Source: Agapanthus africanus (lineage: Eukaryota > Streptophyta > Magnoliopsida > Asparagales > Amaryllidaceae). Taken from it: a DNA stretch of 64,000 nt. The notes beneath the pieces are model-generated. The model made no database searches, was not told where the DNA came from, and worked only from the letters and a program-made list of their open reading frames with translations. Shown here piece after piece: positions 12,661 to 22,837 of this stretch. The stretch's first letter is position 1, and every line of letters begins with the position of its first letter. The position numbers were made by a program, and so were the translations under genes. The stretch spans positions 134,875,546-134,939,545 of the forward strand of contig CM057338.1 of NCBI GenBank assembly GCA_030015575.1, written 5' to 3'.

Positions 12661-13157
12661 TCCCGACCAGCTGACAGGTCGGGTCGAGAGTGGTCTGCCG
12701 GGTCACCCGAGGTGAGCTCCTTCCCGAAGATATCGTCGGGCGTGTCTCCGAGTAATCTGTTGTATTTTCTGGATGACGCCAGCGGATCAGAGGAGAGATC
12801 TCTGCATTAAAGAGGGTGCGCCGGATCGTGTGTACGTTTACTGAAGCGGCGGTCCACGCATCAGGCGCTGGTTGGCTGACACGATGGGTCGCAGACCTCT
12901 GGCTTCTGAGGGGATATGCCAATGTACATGCGACAGGTGGAGCGATCGTGGCCGTCGAGTGTACTGAACCGTTTCGGCGGGAGATGACTGTCGCCGTTGG
13001 ATGAGAACGCCGGTGGTAATAAGTAGAGGTGGGGTCCACGTGAGGGCCCATTCCTCCTCATAATCTCCTCGTCTTTGGTCTTGTTAGCTCGGCATTCTCC
13101 TCTTTAGGTCGGGATTTCCGCGTTTGCTTTTCCGAGGACTCCTCTTCATCGGGTTAG

Positions 13158-15263
13158 ATGTCTTCCTCCGAGGAGTCTGTAGACGTAGTTGGTGTAGAGT
13201 CTAAGGAGCCCTCTGTAGAGTCTTCCTCTTCTTCACCTTCTTCTTCTTCTTCTTCTTCTTCTGGACCGGAGCCCTCCCAGGAAGCTAGGGTTAGGTCTCC
13301 TTCCCAGGGTCGCGCGATGGGGGTGGCCCCCCAAGTAGAGGTCGCGGATGCGCCTGGCGTGCCATCTACGGTGAGGCATGAGGAGGAGCTTGCCAATGCT
13401 CGGACTCGTTTCCATATTCCTCCCAGCTACACGTTGCGTTTGGCCGAGGAAGGGGAGAGGGCAAATCAGGTACGGGGCAAGGAGATTGCCCTGTACTTGG
13501 AAGCCTTTTGGGCCGGAATGCGCCTGCCCTTCTCCCCCGAGGTTGTTAGGGCGCTGAATTACTTCGGGTTAGCCCCGGTCCAGCTAGTGCCGAACTCCTG
13601 GAGGATTCTCCTCGGGTTCCTGGTCCGTTTGAAGTTGCAGACGATCCCCTTTAGTCTGTCAATCCTTACCTCCTCTCTCATTTACAAAGGTCACCCCGGC
13701 ACTCACGCGGGCGACCCGAGGTGGGTTTACCACTTCTTTAGGAAACGACGGGGGAGTGCAGCCGGGTCGGGAGTCGTCGTCTTACCTTCCTCCATCCACG
13801 ATTGGAAGAAGAAGTTTTTCTTTGTTTGGCCGCTAGAGGGTGAGGACTGGCCCGTGCCCACCCAGTGGTCTAAGGATAGGTGCTGGTGTGGAATTCCGTC
13901 CAACGATCCCGATGCAGTGAGAGTGGCGGAGTGGGAGCCTATTCCTCGGGCCAACGTGCTGCTTTCTGAGCGGGCCCTTAGTTGGGCTGGGCTCAGCCCC
14001 GTCCAGTTCGTCGGTAAATTAGGAGCTTGCGTTTGCCTTCATTTCTATTTGTGTTGCTAATTTCATTGTATTTCGTCTTGTGCAGAACCCATGGACTTGA
14101 GCCACCTCCGAGCAGCCATGCGCAAGCTGAAGAAAGGATCGAAGGCTGGGGGTGCCAACTCTTCTCGTCCGACTTCTGTCCTGGTTCCCCCGGTAGCCGT
14201 CCCACCCCAGCGTTCGACTGCGGACCGAGCCCCGGAGCCCAGCCAGGCGCCGAGCAGAAAACGGATTCGGGGAAAGGATGTCCAGGCTTCGGAGATGGAG
14301 ACCGGCTCTCCGCCGTCGCCTCTCAAGAGGTTCCCCCGAACGGTTCCGCGGACCCCGGCCTCCCCGGTATTGGTGGACGAGGGGGGCCTCCGCTTTAAGG
14401 TGCCCTCGGGACTTTCCGTCGCTGACAGCTTGCTGTCTGACATGGAGAGTTCGGCCGGGGGCAAGATCCCTCGGGGGACTCTCAGGGCACAGATGGCGGC
14501 AATCTCCTAAGAGGCCGTGTCGGTTAGTGCCCATACTTTACTTGACTTTTGCTTCAGCTTCTTACCATTCGTGAGATTCAGTGCCTTTCCTTTCTTTCTG
14601 ACCCCCTCCCCCCTCTGACTTCTTCAGGTTCTCCAGCACGTCGCCCTCGTCATCCATATAGAGGACGAGGAAATTACCCCTGCGGTACGAGCCGCGGGCG
14701 AGCTCTCCTCGCTGAAGGAGAGCTCAAAGCGGGAGATGGAGGCGGCGATGGCGAGGGTCGCTACCTTGGAGGGCGAGGTAGCGGCCGGGAAGCAGGAAAT
14801 GGCGGCCGCGAAGCAGGAGGTGGTGGCCGTGAAGCAGGAAATGGCTGCCGCGAAGCAGGAGGTGGCGGCCGCGAAGCAAGAGGCTGCCAGGCATCGCGAG
14901 GCCGCCCAGGCCGCCGAGGCCAAGCTTCAGGACTCTAAGGTGCTCGTCGGCACCTTGAAGAAGTCGACGAGCACCCTCCGGAAGGAGCTGGAAGCGGCGG
15001 TAGAGGGGGTGAAGCGAGCCGACCTCAGAGCGACGAAGGCGGTAGAGAACTTCCAGAAGTCGGAACATTTTTACACCGTCCTAGCTTCGGCCACTACCGC
15101 CATCTGGCACGAGGCCCTCGATGCCGTCAAGGCTCGGATGTCGGAGTTCGTTGATGACGAGCTCCGAGTTGAATATCCTTACGGGGATGATGAGCAGGGG
15201 GACGGCCCAGAGGCGAGACCAAGGAAGAGATTCCTGGCGAGGGCGACGCCGAGGGTCCTGTGA
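13158..15263 (+). CDS. antisense ORF of T1: 'putative gypsy type transposon' (PF04195-like) N-part with coiled-coil C-part
   Basis: It runs opposite to gag. The first block (13158-14013) opens with an acidic and poly-Ser stretch from a TCT repeat. Residues about 85-180 then resemble the plant Transposase_28 family, named from motifs such as ALYLEAFWAGMRLPFSP and PNSWRILLGFLVRL. A GT...AG gap of 72 bp (14014-14085) and a second intron-like gap (about 14521-14627) separate it from a basic, Pro-rich middle block and a strongly helical block (14736-15263). In that last block 7-residue KQE[MV]AAA repeats form a coiled coil, encoded by 21-bp DNA repeats. An AATAAA lies at 15421. Antisense extra ORFs of this kind are known in Tat elements; their function is not. 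It looks mostly kept, with about one break. The family call rests on motif memory only. Confidence 0.65.
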
Positions 15264-15420
15264 TGGGCGTTGAGCTTCCAGAGGCTGCGTCTGGCCCTGA
15301 TGCCTGAAGCCCCTTGTCTTTTTGTTTCATTTCTTTGTTGTATCAGGAATTTTGCAGGCCTCCGGGCATTTTGCAAGGCTGGGGAGCCCCCAATACCCTT
15401 ATAAAGACTTTGACTTTGTA

Positions 15421-15426
15421 AATAAA
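15421..15426 (+). promoter_or_regulatory. polyadenylation signal candidate for the T1 antisense ORF
   Basis: An AATAAA about 158 bases after the end of the antisense ORF, in a T-rich context suited to plant 3' ends. Confidence 0.5.
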
Positions 15427-15639
15427 GAATTTTTGCAGTAGTATTTGCGCGTGTATTTTCCTTTGTCGGTAAACACTTGTAGTTGCATAGTACTGCCTTT
15501 GTGTTATGTCGGTTCTTCGTCTAGCGATTATGCGTCGAGTTGAATCTGTTCATTTGCCCAGTGTGCAAAGACGGTATCATCATGGCCCCGAAGTCGAAGT
15601 GGAGATCGCTCAGACATAGACAGACCGGATGGCTCATGG

Positions 15640-17410
15640 TGAGGTTATGTTCCTTAGCGTTGGAGGCTCAGAGAGGCATGCTAAGAACGGGGCGGAGCAG
15701 GGTAGCTGCTTGGTGCCTCTTGGTGAGAGATTTGATCTTTAGCACGGGAGGGGCCGTAAGTGGCCTACCAAGGATGGGCCGAGTAGGGTAGCTGCCCGGT
15801 GCCTCATGGTGAGGGCTTTGATCCCTGGTGTGTTAGGGTAGGGAGCTACCAGCCAGGGATAACCGAGCAAAGGCGGGCCCGGTTGCCTCTTTCGATGACT
15901 TTGGATCCTTAGCACGGGAGGGGCCGTAAGTGGCCTACTTAGGATGGGCTGAGCAGGGTTGCTGCCCGGTGCCTCTTGGCGAGGGCTTTAATCCCTGGTG
16001 TGTTGGGGTGGGGAGCTACCAGCTAGGGATAACTGAGTAAGGGCGGGCCCGGTTGACTCTTACGAGGGCTTTTTATCCTTAGCACGGGAGAGGCCATAAA
16101 GAGGCTTACTAAGGATGGCCGAGCAGGATTGCTGCCCGGTGCCTCTTGGTGAGGGCTTTGATCCTTAAGGATGGCCGAGCAGGGTTGCTGCCCGGTGCCT
16201 CTTGGCGAGGGCTTTGATCCCTAGCATTGAGGGGTAGGGGAGCTACCAGCCAGGGATAGCCGAGCGGGGTAGCCGCTCGGATGCCTCTTAGTGAGGGCTT
16301 CGATCCCTGGCGTTGTGGGGTAGGGGAGCTATCAGCCAGGGATAGCCGAGCAGGGTAGCCGCTCGGCTGTTTCTTGGTGAGGGCTTTGATCCTTGGCGTT
16401 GTGGGGTAGGGGGCTACCAGCCAGGGATAGCCGAGTGGGGTAGCCGCTTGGCTGCCTCTTAGTGAGAGCTTCGATCCTTAGCGCTGGAGGGGCCGTGGGA
16501 GGCCTGCTAAGGATGGACCGAGCAGTGAAGCTGCTCGGCTGCCTCTTCGTAAGGGCTTTGATCCCTGGCGTTGTGGGGTAAGGGAGTTACCAGCCAGGGA
16601 TAGCCGAGCAGGGTAGCCGCACGGCTGCTTCTTGGTAAGCGTTTAGATCCTTAGCGTTGGAGGGGCCGTTGGAGGCCTGCTAAGGATGGACCGAGCAGTG
16701 AAGCTGCTCAGTTGCCTCTTGGCGAGGGCTTTGATCCCTGGCGTTGTGCTGTAAAGAGCTACCAGCCAGGGATAGCCGCGCAGGGTAGCTGCTCGGCTGC
16801 CTCTTAGTGAGGGCTTTGATCCCTGGCGTTGTGGGGTAGGGAGCTACCAACCAGGGATAGCCGAGCAGGGTAGCCGTTCGGCTGCCTCTTCGTGAGGGCT
16901 TCGATCTTTAGCGCTGGAGGGGCCATGGGAGGCCTGCTAAGGATCAACCGAGCAGTGAAGCTACTCGACTGCCTCTTGGCGAGGGCTTTAATCCCTGGCG
17001 TTGTGGGTTAGGGGGCTACCAGCCAGGGATGGCCGAGTAGGGTAGTCGCTCGGTTGCCTCTTGGTGAGGGATTTGATCCCCGGCGTTGCGTGGTAGGGAG
17101 CCACCAGCCAGGAATAGCCGAGCAGGGTAGCCGCTCGGCTGCCTCTTTGTGAGGTCTTAGATCCTTAGCACTGGAGGGGCCATGGGAGGCCTGCTAAGGA
17201 TTGACCGAGCAGTGAAGCTGCTCGGCTGCCTCTTGGTGAGGGCTTTGATCCCTGGCGTTATGGGTTAGTGGGCTACCAGCCAGGGATGGCCGAGCAGGAT
17301 AGCCGCTCGGCTTCCTCTTGGTGAGGGCTTTAATCCCTGGCGTTGCGTGGTAGGGAGCCCCCGGCCAGGGATGACCGAGAAGGGCAGCTGCTCGGCTGCC
17401 TCCTCATGAG
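15640..17410 (+). repeat. tandem array of about 20 hairpin-forming ~86-bp units in T1
   Basis: The word GAGGGCTT recurs at 16207, 16293 and 16379, a period of 86 bp, and the pattern covers about 1.8 kb. Each unit holds two inverted repeats. The first is either CCCTGGC...GCCAGGG (for example 16305-16311 with 16335-16341) or ATCCTTAGC...GCTAAGGAT (16474-16482 with 16506-16514). The second is CCGAGC...GCTCGG around AGGGTAGCC or AGTGAA. The two unit types are interspersed. The array lies where pol would be expected. Tandem repeats in Tat 3' regions are known and can seed satellites. Confidence 0.85.
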
Positions 17411-17604
17411 GTTCTGTTCGACCTTCCCGGTGTAAGTATGGGGAATAGTGACAGTCATGGGCAACACGTGTATCGAACGCGTGGGGTAGGCGAATCAACG
17501 GGGCCGCGTCGTTTCGATTTCGCCAAGAAAGGCTCGAGGTTTGCCGCGTGGCGGTACAGTTGTGGGTGAAACGGGCGACTGTTGGATTCTCGAGGGCGCA
17601 GCAG

Positions 17605-18165
17605 GCTATAAAGCGGAGAGAGCGTTCATCACTCCTTTCTTCACACCCAAAATGTAAGAATGGAGGACTTCCCTTTCACCATCCTCGGGATCATAAACTT
17701 CGAGGACGTGTACCTCTACGATCAGTACTGTACTGAGGATACGGTGCAGTTCGTGATAGGCCACATCGAGGATCATTTTGGCCGATTGCTCCCCCGGCGC
17801 TCCCCCTACTTCAGCTGTTGATGTACTCCATCTGGAGGGCGTCGCTGGGGCTCTACAACCCCTTGTCCGAACAGCTGAAAGACGAGACCGTCGGCAAGCT
17901 AAGGTCCCTGAGGCGCTTCGGCCTGATCTCTGCGAGTCGGCTAAACCACTAGGAGGCGCTCGTCCTTGAGTGCTACCGATTGAGGCTCGATGCCGACTCT
18001 AGCGGGGGGCATCGAAGGCAGAGGTTAGATGTTGTGAGGACTCGATTGGCGGAAATATCGTCAGAGTACCACGAGCAGTGTTCTCTGCACCCCATTCCCC
18101 CGCTATTGTAAATTTTTTTTGTACGGCTGAGGAGCCCACAGTACCTTTTGAATGAATAAGATTCT
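17605..18165 (+). pseudogene. second, small antisense transcription unit of T1 (unknown function)
   Basis: On the + strand a TATAAA box at 17609 is followed about 50 bases later by an ATG near 17660. That ATG opens a GC-rich, codon-like stretch reading to about 18110, with about two breaks. AATAAG-type signals follow near 18155. The predicted peptides are acidic then basic with no domain I recognise, beginning MEDFPFTILG. Promoter, coding-like body and 3' signal in 560 bp make it look like a compact gene. It could also be a decayed part of a longer antisense ORF or the end of the repeat array. Confidence 0.4.
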
Positions 18166-18501
18166 TTTTCTTTTCTGCAATATTTTATTGATCCCTTTTA
18201 TTATATGAACGAAAAGATCTCAAGAAAGGTGTACATTGCTTTGGAAAGAAAATACATGCTAGTAGGTGTTCTTATTTGTGCAGCTTGAGCCCCTCGGATG
18301 TCTGTTGGCATCTATGCCCGGCATAGGGTACCGAGCTTCGTTGGTGCCATACATATCCTCCGCTGACATAACCATGATTTGGCCGATGGTTAGCTCGGCG
18401 GGAGGGGGATGCTGCCCCTGCTCGCGGTCAGCTTGCCGCTTGTCCCTCAAGTACGCTGCGAGGTGCCCCGAACGGATGAGCTCCTCAATGTAGTCACGGA
18501 G

Positions 18502-19995
18502 CTACTTGCAGCTCTCCATAGAGTGGCCTAGCGACCTGTGGAAACCGCAGTAGGGGCCCCGGGTTCGTTTTGAGGCCATTCGCGAGATCGGGGGAAGCTT
18601 GAAGAATCCCTCGTCCTTGGCCTCCTTTAGTAACACTGTCTGGGAGACGTTGAGCGGGGTGTATTCCTGAAACTTCGGGAGATAGGGCTTTGCCCGCTCA
18701 GGTCCCCTTCTCTCTTCCCTTGCCCTTTTCTTCTGGTCGGCTTGCTCTGCCCAGGGGAGATTTGCATTCACCTCGGATTCGAGCTGGATCTCGCGCTCGG
18801 TCTAGGCTTTTACTTCGGCCATGGTCTTAGCTTGCGCTAATGCAAAGGAGCGTAACCACTCCTTGTGCCTAAGACCAGACCTAAGTGCTGTGATGACGGT
18901 CTCGTACCGGTGCTCTGGGACCTCGAGAAAGGCGTTGTAGAAGCGAGTGACGTATACTTTGAACGTCTCCTTGTCCCCGCTATTGATCGTGAAGAGATGG
19001 TCGACTGTGCATTTTTGCCGCATGTTCCCAACGAAGTGGCCGAGGAATTGGGTGGCCAGCTCATCGAAAGTTGAGACCGAGCGAGGTTCGAGTCCTCGGA
19101 ACCAGTCTTATCCGGAGCAGATGAGAGTGGTCGGGAAAGCTCAGCACCGGGCGGCGTCGGAGTTATCTTGGAAGCTCATTCCCACGGTGAACGCATCCAA
19201 ATGGTCTTTCGGGTCAGATTTACTGTCGAAGAGAGAGACTTTTGGGGGCTTGTTGCGGGAGGAGACGTGAACGGTGAGAAGTTCCTCGGTGAATGGCTTG
19301 GTGAGCGAGTCGGCGGCGTATTTAGCCCTGTCGCTCGAGCGGTGACCTTCCCGATGCATACCCTCGATCTTCTTCTCGAGGGCGTCGAGTCGGCCGTGGT
19401 ATCCCGACGATTCGGCACATTCTGATCCCCCGCCTCTGCTGTTGGAGACCTGCGTCTGGGAGCGGCCCCGGTTCCTCTCAATGAGGTTCCTCGGATCCCT
19501 CGACGAGGTGGTCTTCGAGCCGCCGTGGCGAGCCCCGTCCGCGCGACCCCGTCGGGGGTGGGGGTGTTGGTCATGCCTGGGAACAGGCGAGCTGACCGAC
19601 ATCTCCTTGGGAGGGAAAGGGTCGCGAAGAGGCTCGGGGCGAAGTGCTTTGGCGACGGACCTCGGTGTTGAACTGTGGGGAGCCCAGCGAGTCGCAGAAG
19701 GTATTGTCCCGGGAGATTTGAGGCCATGGGAGGTAGCGAGGCGGTGGTCAGCAGTGCCGACGCTTGCGGAGTCTTCTCTCCCCCTGTAGGGGTCCCGGTC
19801 TCTAGGCGGAGGAGCATCAACCTGGGGAACTTACCCTGCCGTTTGGACACGGATGAGCGCCTCCACAAAAGACGCGAGTCGGTCTATCCGGTTGGCAAGG
19901 ACGTTGATGGCATTCGGTGGAGGAGGTTCTTCCGCGCCTCCGTTGAGGGGGAGGCGACGGCTGGTGCTGGGATCGTCGTGATGATCGCTCGCCAT
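18502..19995 (-). pseudogene. gag: gag of T1 (broken)
   Basis: The minus strand opens with a Met/Ser/Asp/His-rich N-terminus and a short helical segment (NVLANRIDRLASFVEAL). A long Arg/Ser/Pro-rich region follows, then the conserved gag core with FDSKSDPKDHLDAF near 19180-19230 and FKVYVTRFYNAF near 18950. It ends in a noncanonical zinc cluster YCGFHRSLGHSMESC near 18505-18550, in which the second Cys of the CCHC knuckle is His. That cluster form is shared with the B-family gags here and is typical of Tat elements. The coding is broken at several points. No protease or pol follows before the repeat array. 18166-18501 between gag and the array is AT-rich and holds nothing I recognise. Confidence 0.75.
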
Positions 19996-20040
19996 TAGAT
20001 TAAGATCGGAAGATGAACTTTTTTTTTGTGGAATCAAGTT

Positions 20041-20058
20041 TTCCTACGGACGGCGCCA
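20041..20058 (-). other. primer-binding site of T1
   Basis: The minus strand reads TGGCGCCGTCCGTAGG, starting two bases inside the 5' LTR edge. TGGCGCCG is the beginning of known gypsy primer sites matching a plant tRNA 3' end (tRNA-Asp type in Athila-like elements). The later bases differ, so the exact tRNA is unsure. Confidence 0.65.
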
Positions 20059-20060
20059 GC

Positions 20061-20870
20061 TGACGCGGGGCGGGTCTGCGCGTTTAGATGTTACCTTCCG
20101 TTGGTCTGCTGATGGCGGCGATGGACGGCTGAGATTTGATCTGGAGGCTGGCTCCTGGGGCGTGTGGATCTCAATGAGTTTGAGGTGGTTTGCGCCGAGC
20201 TACCTGCAAGGAAGTCCCGGGGTGATTGTACCACTGAGGACCCTCCGACAGTCAAGTTAGTGAGGAAATCCGAACAGAATAACGGCTTAGTGGGGGTAAA
20301 AATGGCTTACTTGGACCATCTGAAGAAGGGGTTTATATAGCGGTGGCAGCAGGCAGAGCAGGCGCGAGAATCACGCCGGCCGTTACGCTCCCGACGTCAC
20401 GCCCGCGTGATGAGCGGGATCTCCCATTAATGACGAGACAGGCTCGTTAATGGGGGATCGTGATGGCGTGGAACGTGGGATGTGGCCGGCGGATATCTCG
20501 CGTATGGCGAGATTTGCGGGATGGCGGTTGCGCCTGTGAGCGGTGCCGTTGGTCGGTCGATGAGGCCGAGAAAGATGACCTCGGCGGAAGAGCTCGCCGA
20601 CGAGCGGGAGAGCCGAGGTATATTGGTTCTGCTCGAGCCCGGAGGTGAGCTGAGAGGGCCGAGGAGGCTCGGGCCTGTGATAGCTCGGAGACGAGCTGTG
20701 AGGCCGAGGAGGCCAATTGTGCAGGGGGCTCGGAGGTGAGCCAGCAATTGTTCGTGAGATGGGCACAGGAGTGGCCTGGTCAGCCACTGTAGGTCCTTTC
20801 TTGTGAGCTTTGAGACACGCCATCTGCCATGTGTCATGATCTGGGAGATCACCGATATCGAGCATCATCA
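20061..20870 (-). repeat. 5' LTR of T1
   Basis: It matches 11836-12643 end to end. The minus-strand TATA box CTATATAAAC lies at 20331-20340, so LTR transcription runs leftward, away from the MATE gene. The flanking duplicate GAAAT is at 20871-20875. The region contains one CACGTG-like core near the outer end in the other LTR copy only (CACGTG at 12601, CATGTG here). Confidence 0.9.
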
Positions 20871-21115
20871 GAAATCATTTATCTATCTATCGAAGTCAAA
20901 CATGTTTAAAAAAGGTAGGAATAAAAACAAACAAACAAACACAATTGTAACTTCTTCTGAGCCCTCACCAGTCTTCATTAATTAAAAAGAAAAAAAAAGA
21001 AATTGATAAGCTTTGCATATAAAATGCTCCTTGTCTCTGTAAATAAATGGGACAAATCCCATGAGTCACCCCCTTATACCGTTCCGCAGGAACAACTTAC
21101 ACAAAATCACGCCAA

Positions 21116-21121
21116 TATAAA
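21116..21121 (+). promoter_or_regulatory. TATA box candidate of the MATE gene
   Basis: TATAAA 136 bases before the ATG, followed by a CT-rich stretch (AGTCCCCCCTCACTC) suitable for a transcription start. A second weaker candidate, CATATAAAATG, is near 21015. Only about 240 bp of original promoter remain between this box and the T1 insertion. Confidence 0.55.
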
Positions 21122-21256
21122 GTCCCCCCTCACTCAGCCCACGAAGCTCTCCAAACAAAAATCATATACCAATCTTTTATATTCAATTCATTGGTTCATT
21201 CATTTTTGTTGCCTAAAGTTCCCTCCATAGTATCTCTTGAAAATTAAAAGGCAACC

Positions 21257-22837
21257 ATGTGCAAATCCCCAACTCAATGCAAACTTGATCATGAAACAAC
21301 AACAATCACAATCCTCAGCACACCTCTCATTGACAAGCCCCCAATTCTCATCCCAAAACAAAGTACTACAACAGCAGCAGCAGCAGCAACAAGCACCACC
21401 GCCCTCTCGCGGTCGGTCGTGGAGGCCAAATCGATCCTTGGCCTCGCCTTTCCGATGATCCTGACCGGCCTGATCCTCTACTCTCGGTCGATGGTCTCGA
21501 TGCTCTTCCTCGGCCGGCTCGGGGACCTCCAGCTGGCCGGCGGGTCCCTCGCCATCGGGTTCGCCAACATCACAGGCTACTCCATCCTGTCCGGGTTGTC
21601 CATGGGCATGGAGCCTATCTGCGGACAGGCCTTCGGGGCCCGGAAAAACTCCCTCCTCGGCCTCGCCCTCCAACGCACCGTCCTGCTGCTGATATGCATG
21701 TCTCTCCCTATAGGGATCCTCTGGCTCAACATGCGCAGGATTCTGTTGCTCTGCGGGCAGGCCGAGGATATCTCCTCCGCCGCCCATTCCTACATTCTGT
21801 TCCTGCTTCCGGATTTGATCCTGAACTCGTTCCTGCATCCGATTCGGATATATCTGCGGACGCAGTCCGTTACGCTGCCGCTCACTTACTCGGCCGCGCT
21901 CGCCGTTCTGCTGCACCTGCCTGCGAATTACGTGTTTGTCTCGGTGCTCGAGCTCGACATCAGAGGCGTGGCGCTGGCGTCCATCTGTACCAATCTGAAT
22001 CTCTTGCTCTTACTTATCGGCTACATTTACTTCTCGGGCATTTACGAGCGGACCGGCGGGGCTGCGATCACCTCGGAGACGTTTCAGGGATGGAAATCGC
22101 TGCTCAACCTCGCGATCCCGAGCTGCATTTCTGTCTGTCTCGAGTGGTGGTGGTACGAGATCATGATCATTCTATGCGGCCTCTTGATCAATCCGAGAGC
22201 CACTGTCGCGTCGATGGGGGTGCTGATTCAAACCACTTCTCTGATCTACATTTTCCCTTCGTCGTTAAGCTTCGGTGTCTCCACCCGCATCGGGAATGAG
22301 CTCGGCGCCAACGAGCCCGAGCGAGCAAAGCGTGCATCCAGGGTTGGGATGGCGATCAGCGTCGTGTTCGGGGCGCTCGCGTTGATTTTGGCTGTATCGA
22401 TACGCAATATCTGGGCTAGGATGTTCACATTAGACGAAGGGATTCTAAAGCTGACTGCATCAGTCCTGCCCATACTGGGCCTATGTGAATTAGGAAACTG
22501 TCCGCAGACGACAGGCTGCGGGGTCCTGAGAGGAAGCGCACGGCCCAAGACAGGCGCCAACATAAACCTCGGCGCATTTTACATGGTCGGAATGCCTGTC
22601 GCCCTTGTGCTCGCCTTCTATGCAGGGTACGACTTCCAAGGCCTCTGGCTTGGCCTGTTTTCTGCGCAAGCGACGTGCGTCGTGCTCATGCTCGTCGTGA
22701 TTTCCAGAACTAACTGGGAGCTGCAGGCCGGTCGAGCGCAGGAATTGACCGGCGGGGCTACCATCGACGACGCGGGCGGAGAGGATACAGATATCATCGT
22801 CAGTATAAAAATCGAACAAAATAACGGGCTAACTTGA
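21257..22837 (+). CDS. MATE/DTX efflux carrier, DTX48-50 type (intronless)
   Basis: Predicted product is 526 residues, close to the usual 500-540 of this clade. Residues 1-52 are a polar, Thr/Ala-rich cytosolic N-terminus that includes a GCA-repeat alanine run. Twelve membrane segments follow in two six-helix halves (about 58-260 and 280-485). Diagnostic stretches are MEPICGQAFGA (118-128), CISVCLEWWWYEIMI (290-304) and CPQTTGCGVLRGSARP (415-430). The second and third are hallmarks of the plant DTX48-50 group. MATE carriers export organic compounds in exchange for H+ or Na+. Relatives in Arabidopsis act at plasma or endomembranes, and DTX50 has been linked to abscisic acid export. The substrate here cannot be told from sequence. 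The start has a good AACCATG context and no earlier in-frame Met. It is intronless, as expected for this clade. GC content is far above the surroundings. It looks intact. Confidence 0.95.
   Translation: MCKSPTQCKLDHETTTITILSTPLIDKPPILIPKQSTTTAAAAATSTTALSRSVVEAKSILGLAFPMILTGLILYSRSMVSMLFLGRLGDLQLAGGSLAIGFANITGYSILSGLSMGMEPICGQAFGARKNSLLGLALQRTVLLLICMSLPIGILWLNMRRILLLCGQAEDISSAAHSYILFLLPDLILNSFLHPIRIYLRTQSVTLPLTYSAALAVLLHLPANYVFVSVLELDIRGVALASICTNLNLLLLLIGYIYFSGIYERTGGAAITSETFQGWKSLLNLAIPSCISVCLEWWWYEIMIILCGLLINPRATVASMGVLIQTTSLIYIFPSSLSFGVSTRIGNELGANEPERAKRASRVGMAISVVFGALALILAVSIRNIWARMFTLDEGILKLTASVLPILGLCELGNCPQTTGCGVLRGSARPKTGANINLGAFYMVGMPVALVLAFYAGYDFQGLWLGLFSAQATCVVLMLVVISRTNWELQAGRAQELTGGATIDDAGGEDTDIIVSIKIEQNNGLT

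Larger units (their letters stand above)
11836..20870 (-). mobile_element. Tat-like Ty3/gypsy element T1, gag-only, terminally complete
   Basis: It is bounded by two LTRs of 808 and 810 bp and flanked on both sides by GAAAT (11831-11835 and 20871-20875). On the minus strand the order is 5' LTR, primer site, gag, tandem hairpin repeats, two antisense coding units, polypurine tract and 3' LTR. No protease, reverse transcriptase, RNase H or integrase is seen, so it is non-autonomous. Its gag is broken in several places. The LTRs differ at about 50-55 sites by eye (6-7%), mostly transitions. At the commonly used plant rate of 1.3e-8 per site per year that is roughly 2-3 million years. Extra antisense ORFs and 3' tandem repeats are known for Tat-lineage elements. 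Confidence 0.88.

Noticed and set aside
14549-14938. Gly/Arg/Glu-rich frame and an antisense Cys/Ala-rich frame
   Set aside because: Both are other readings of the 21-bp heptad repeats of the T1 antisense ORF.
15540-15791. 83-codon frame at the start of the T1 repeat array
   Set aside because: It reads through the first repeat units. No conserved domain.
21200-21916. 238-codon open frame antisense to the MATE gene
   Set aside because: It overlaps the carrier's coding strand completely and owes its length to GC-rich codon use. It is rich in Gly/Glu/Arg and Cys runs with no domain.
21694-22299. 201-codon + strand frame inside the MATE gene
   Set aside because: Shifted frame of a GC-rich gene. 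The membrane-protein frame at 21257-22837 explains the conservation-like pattern.
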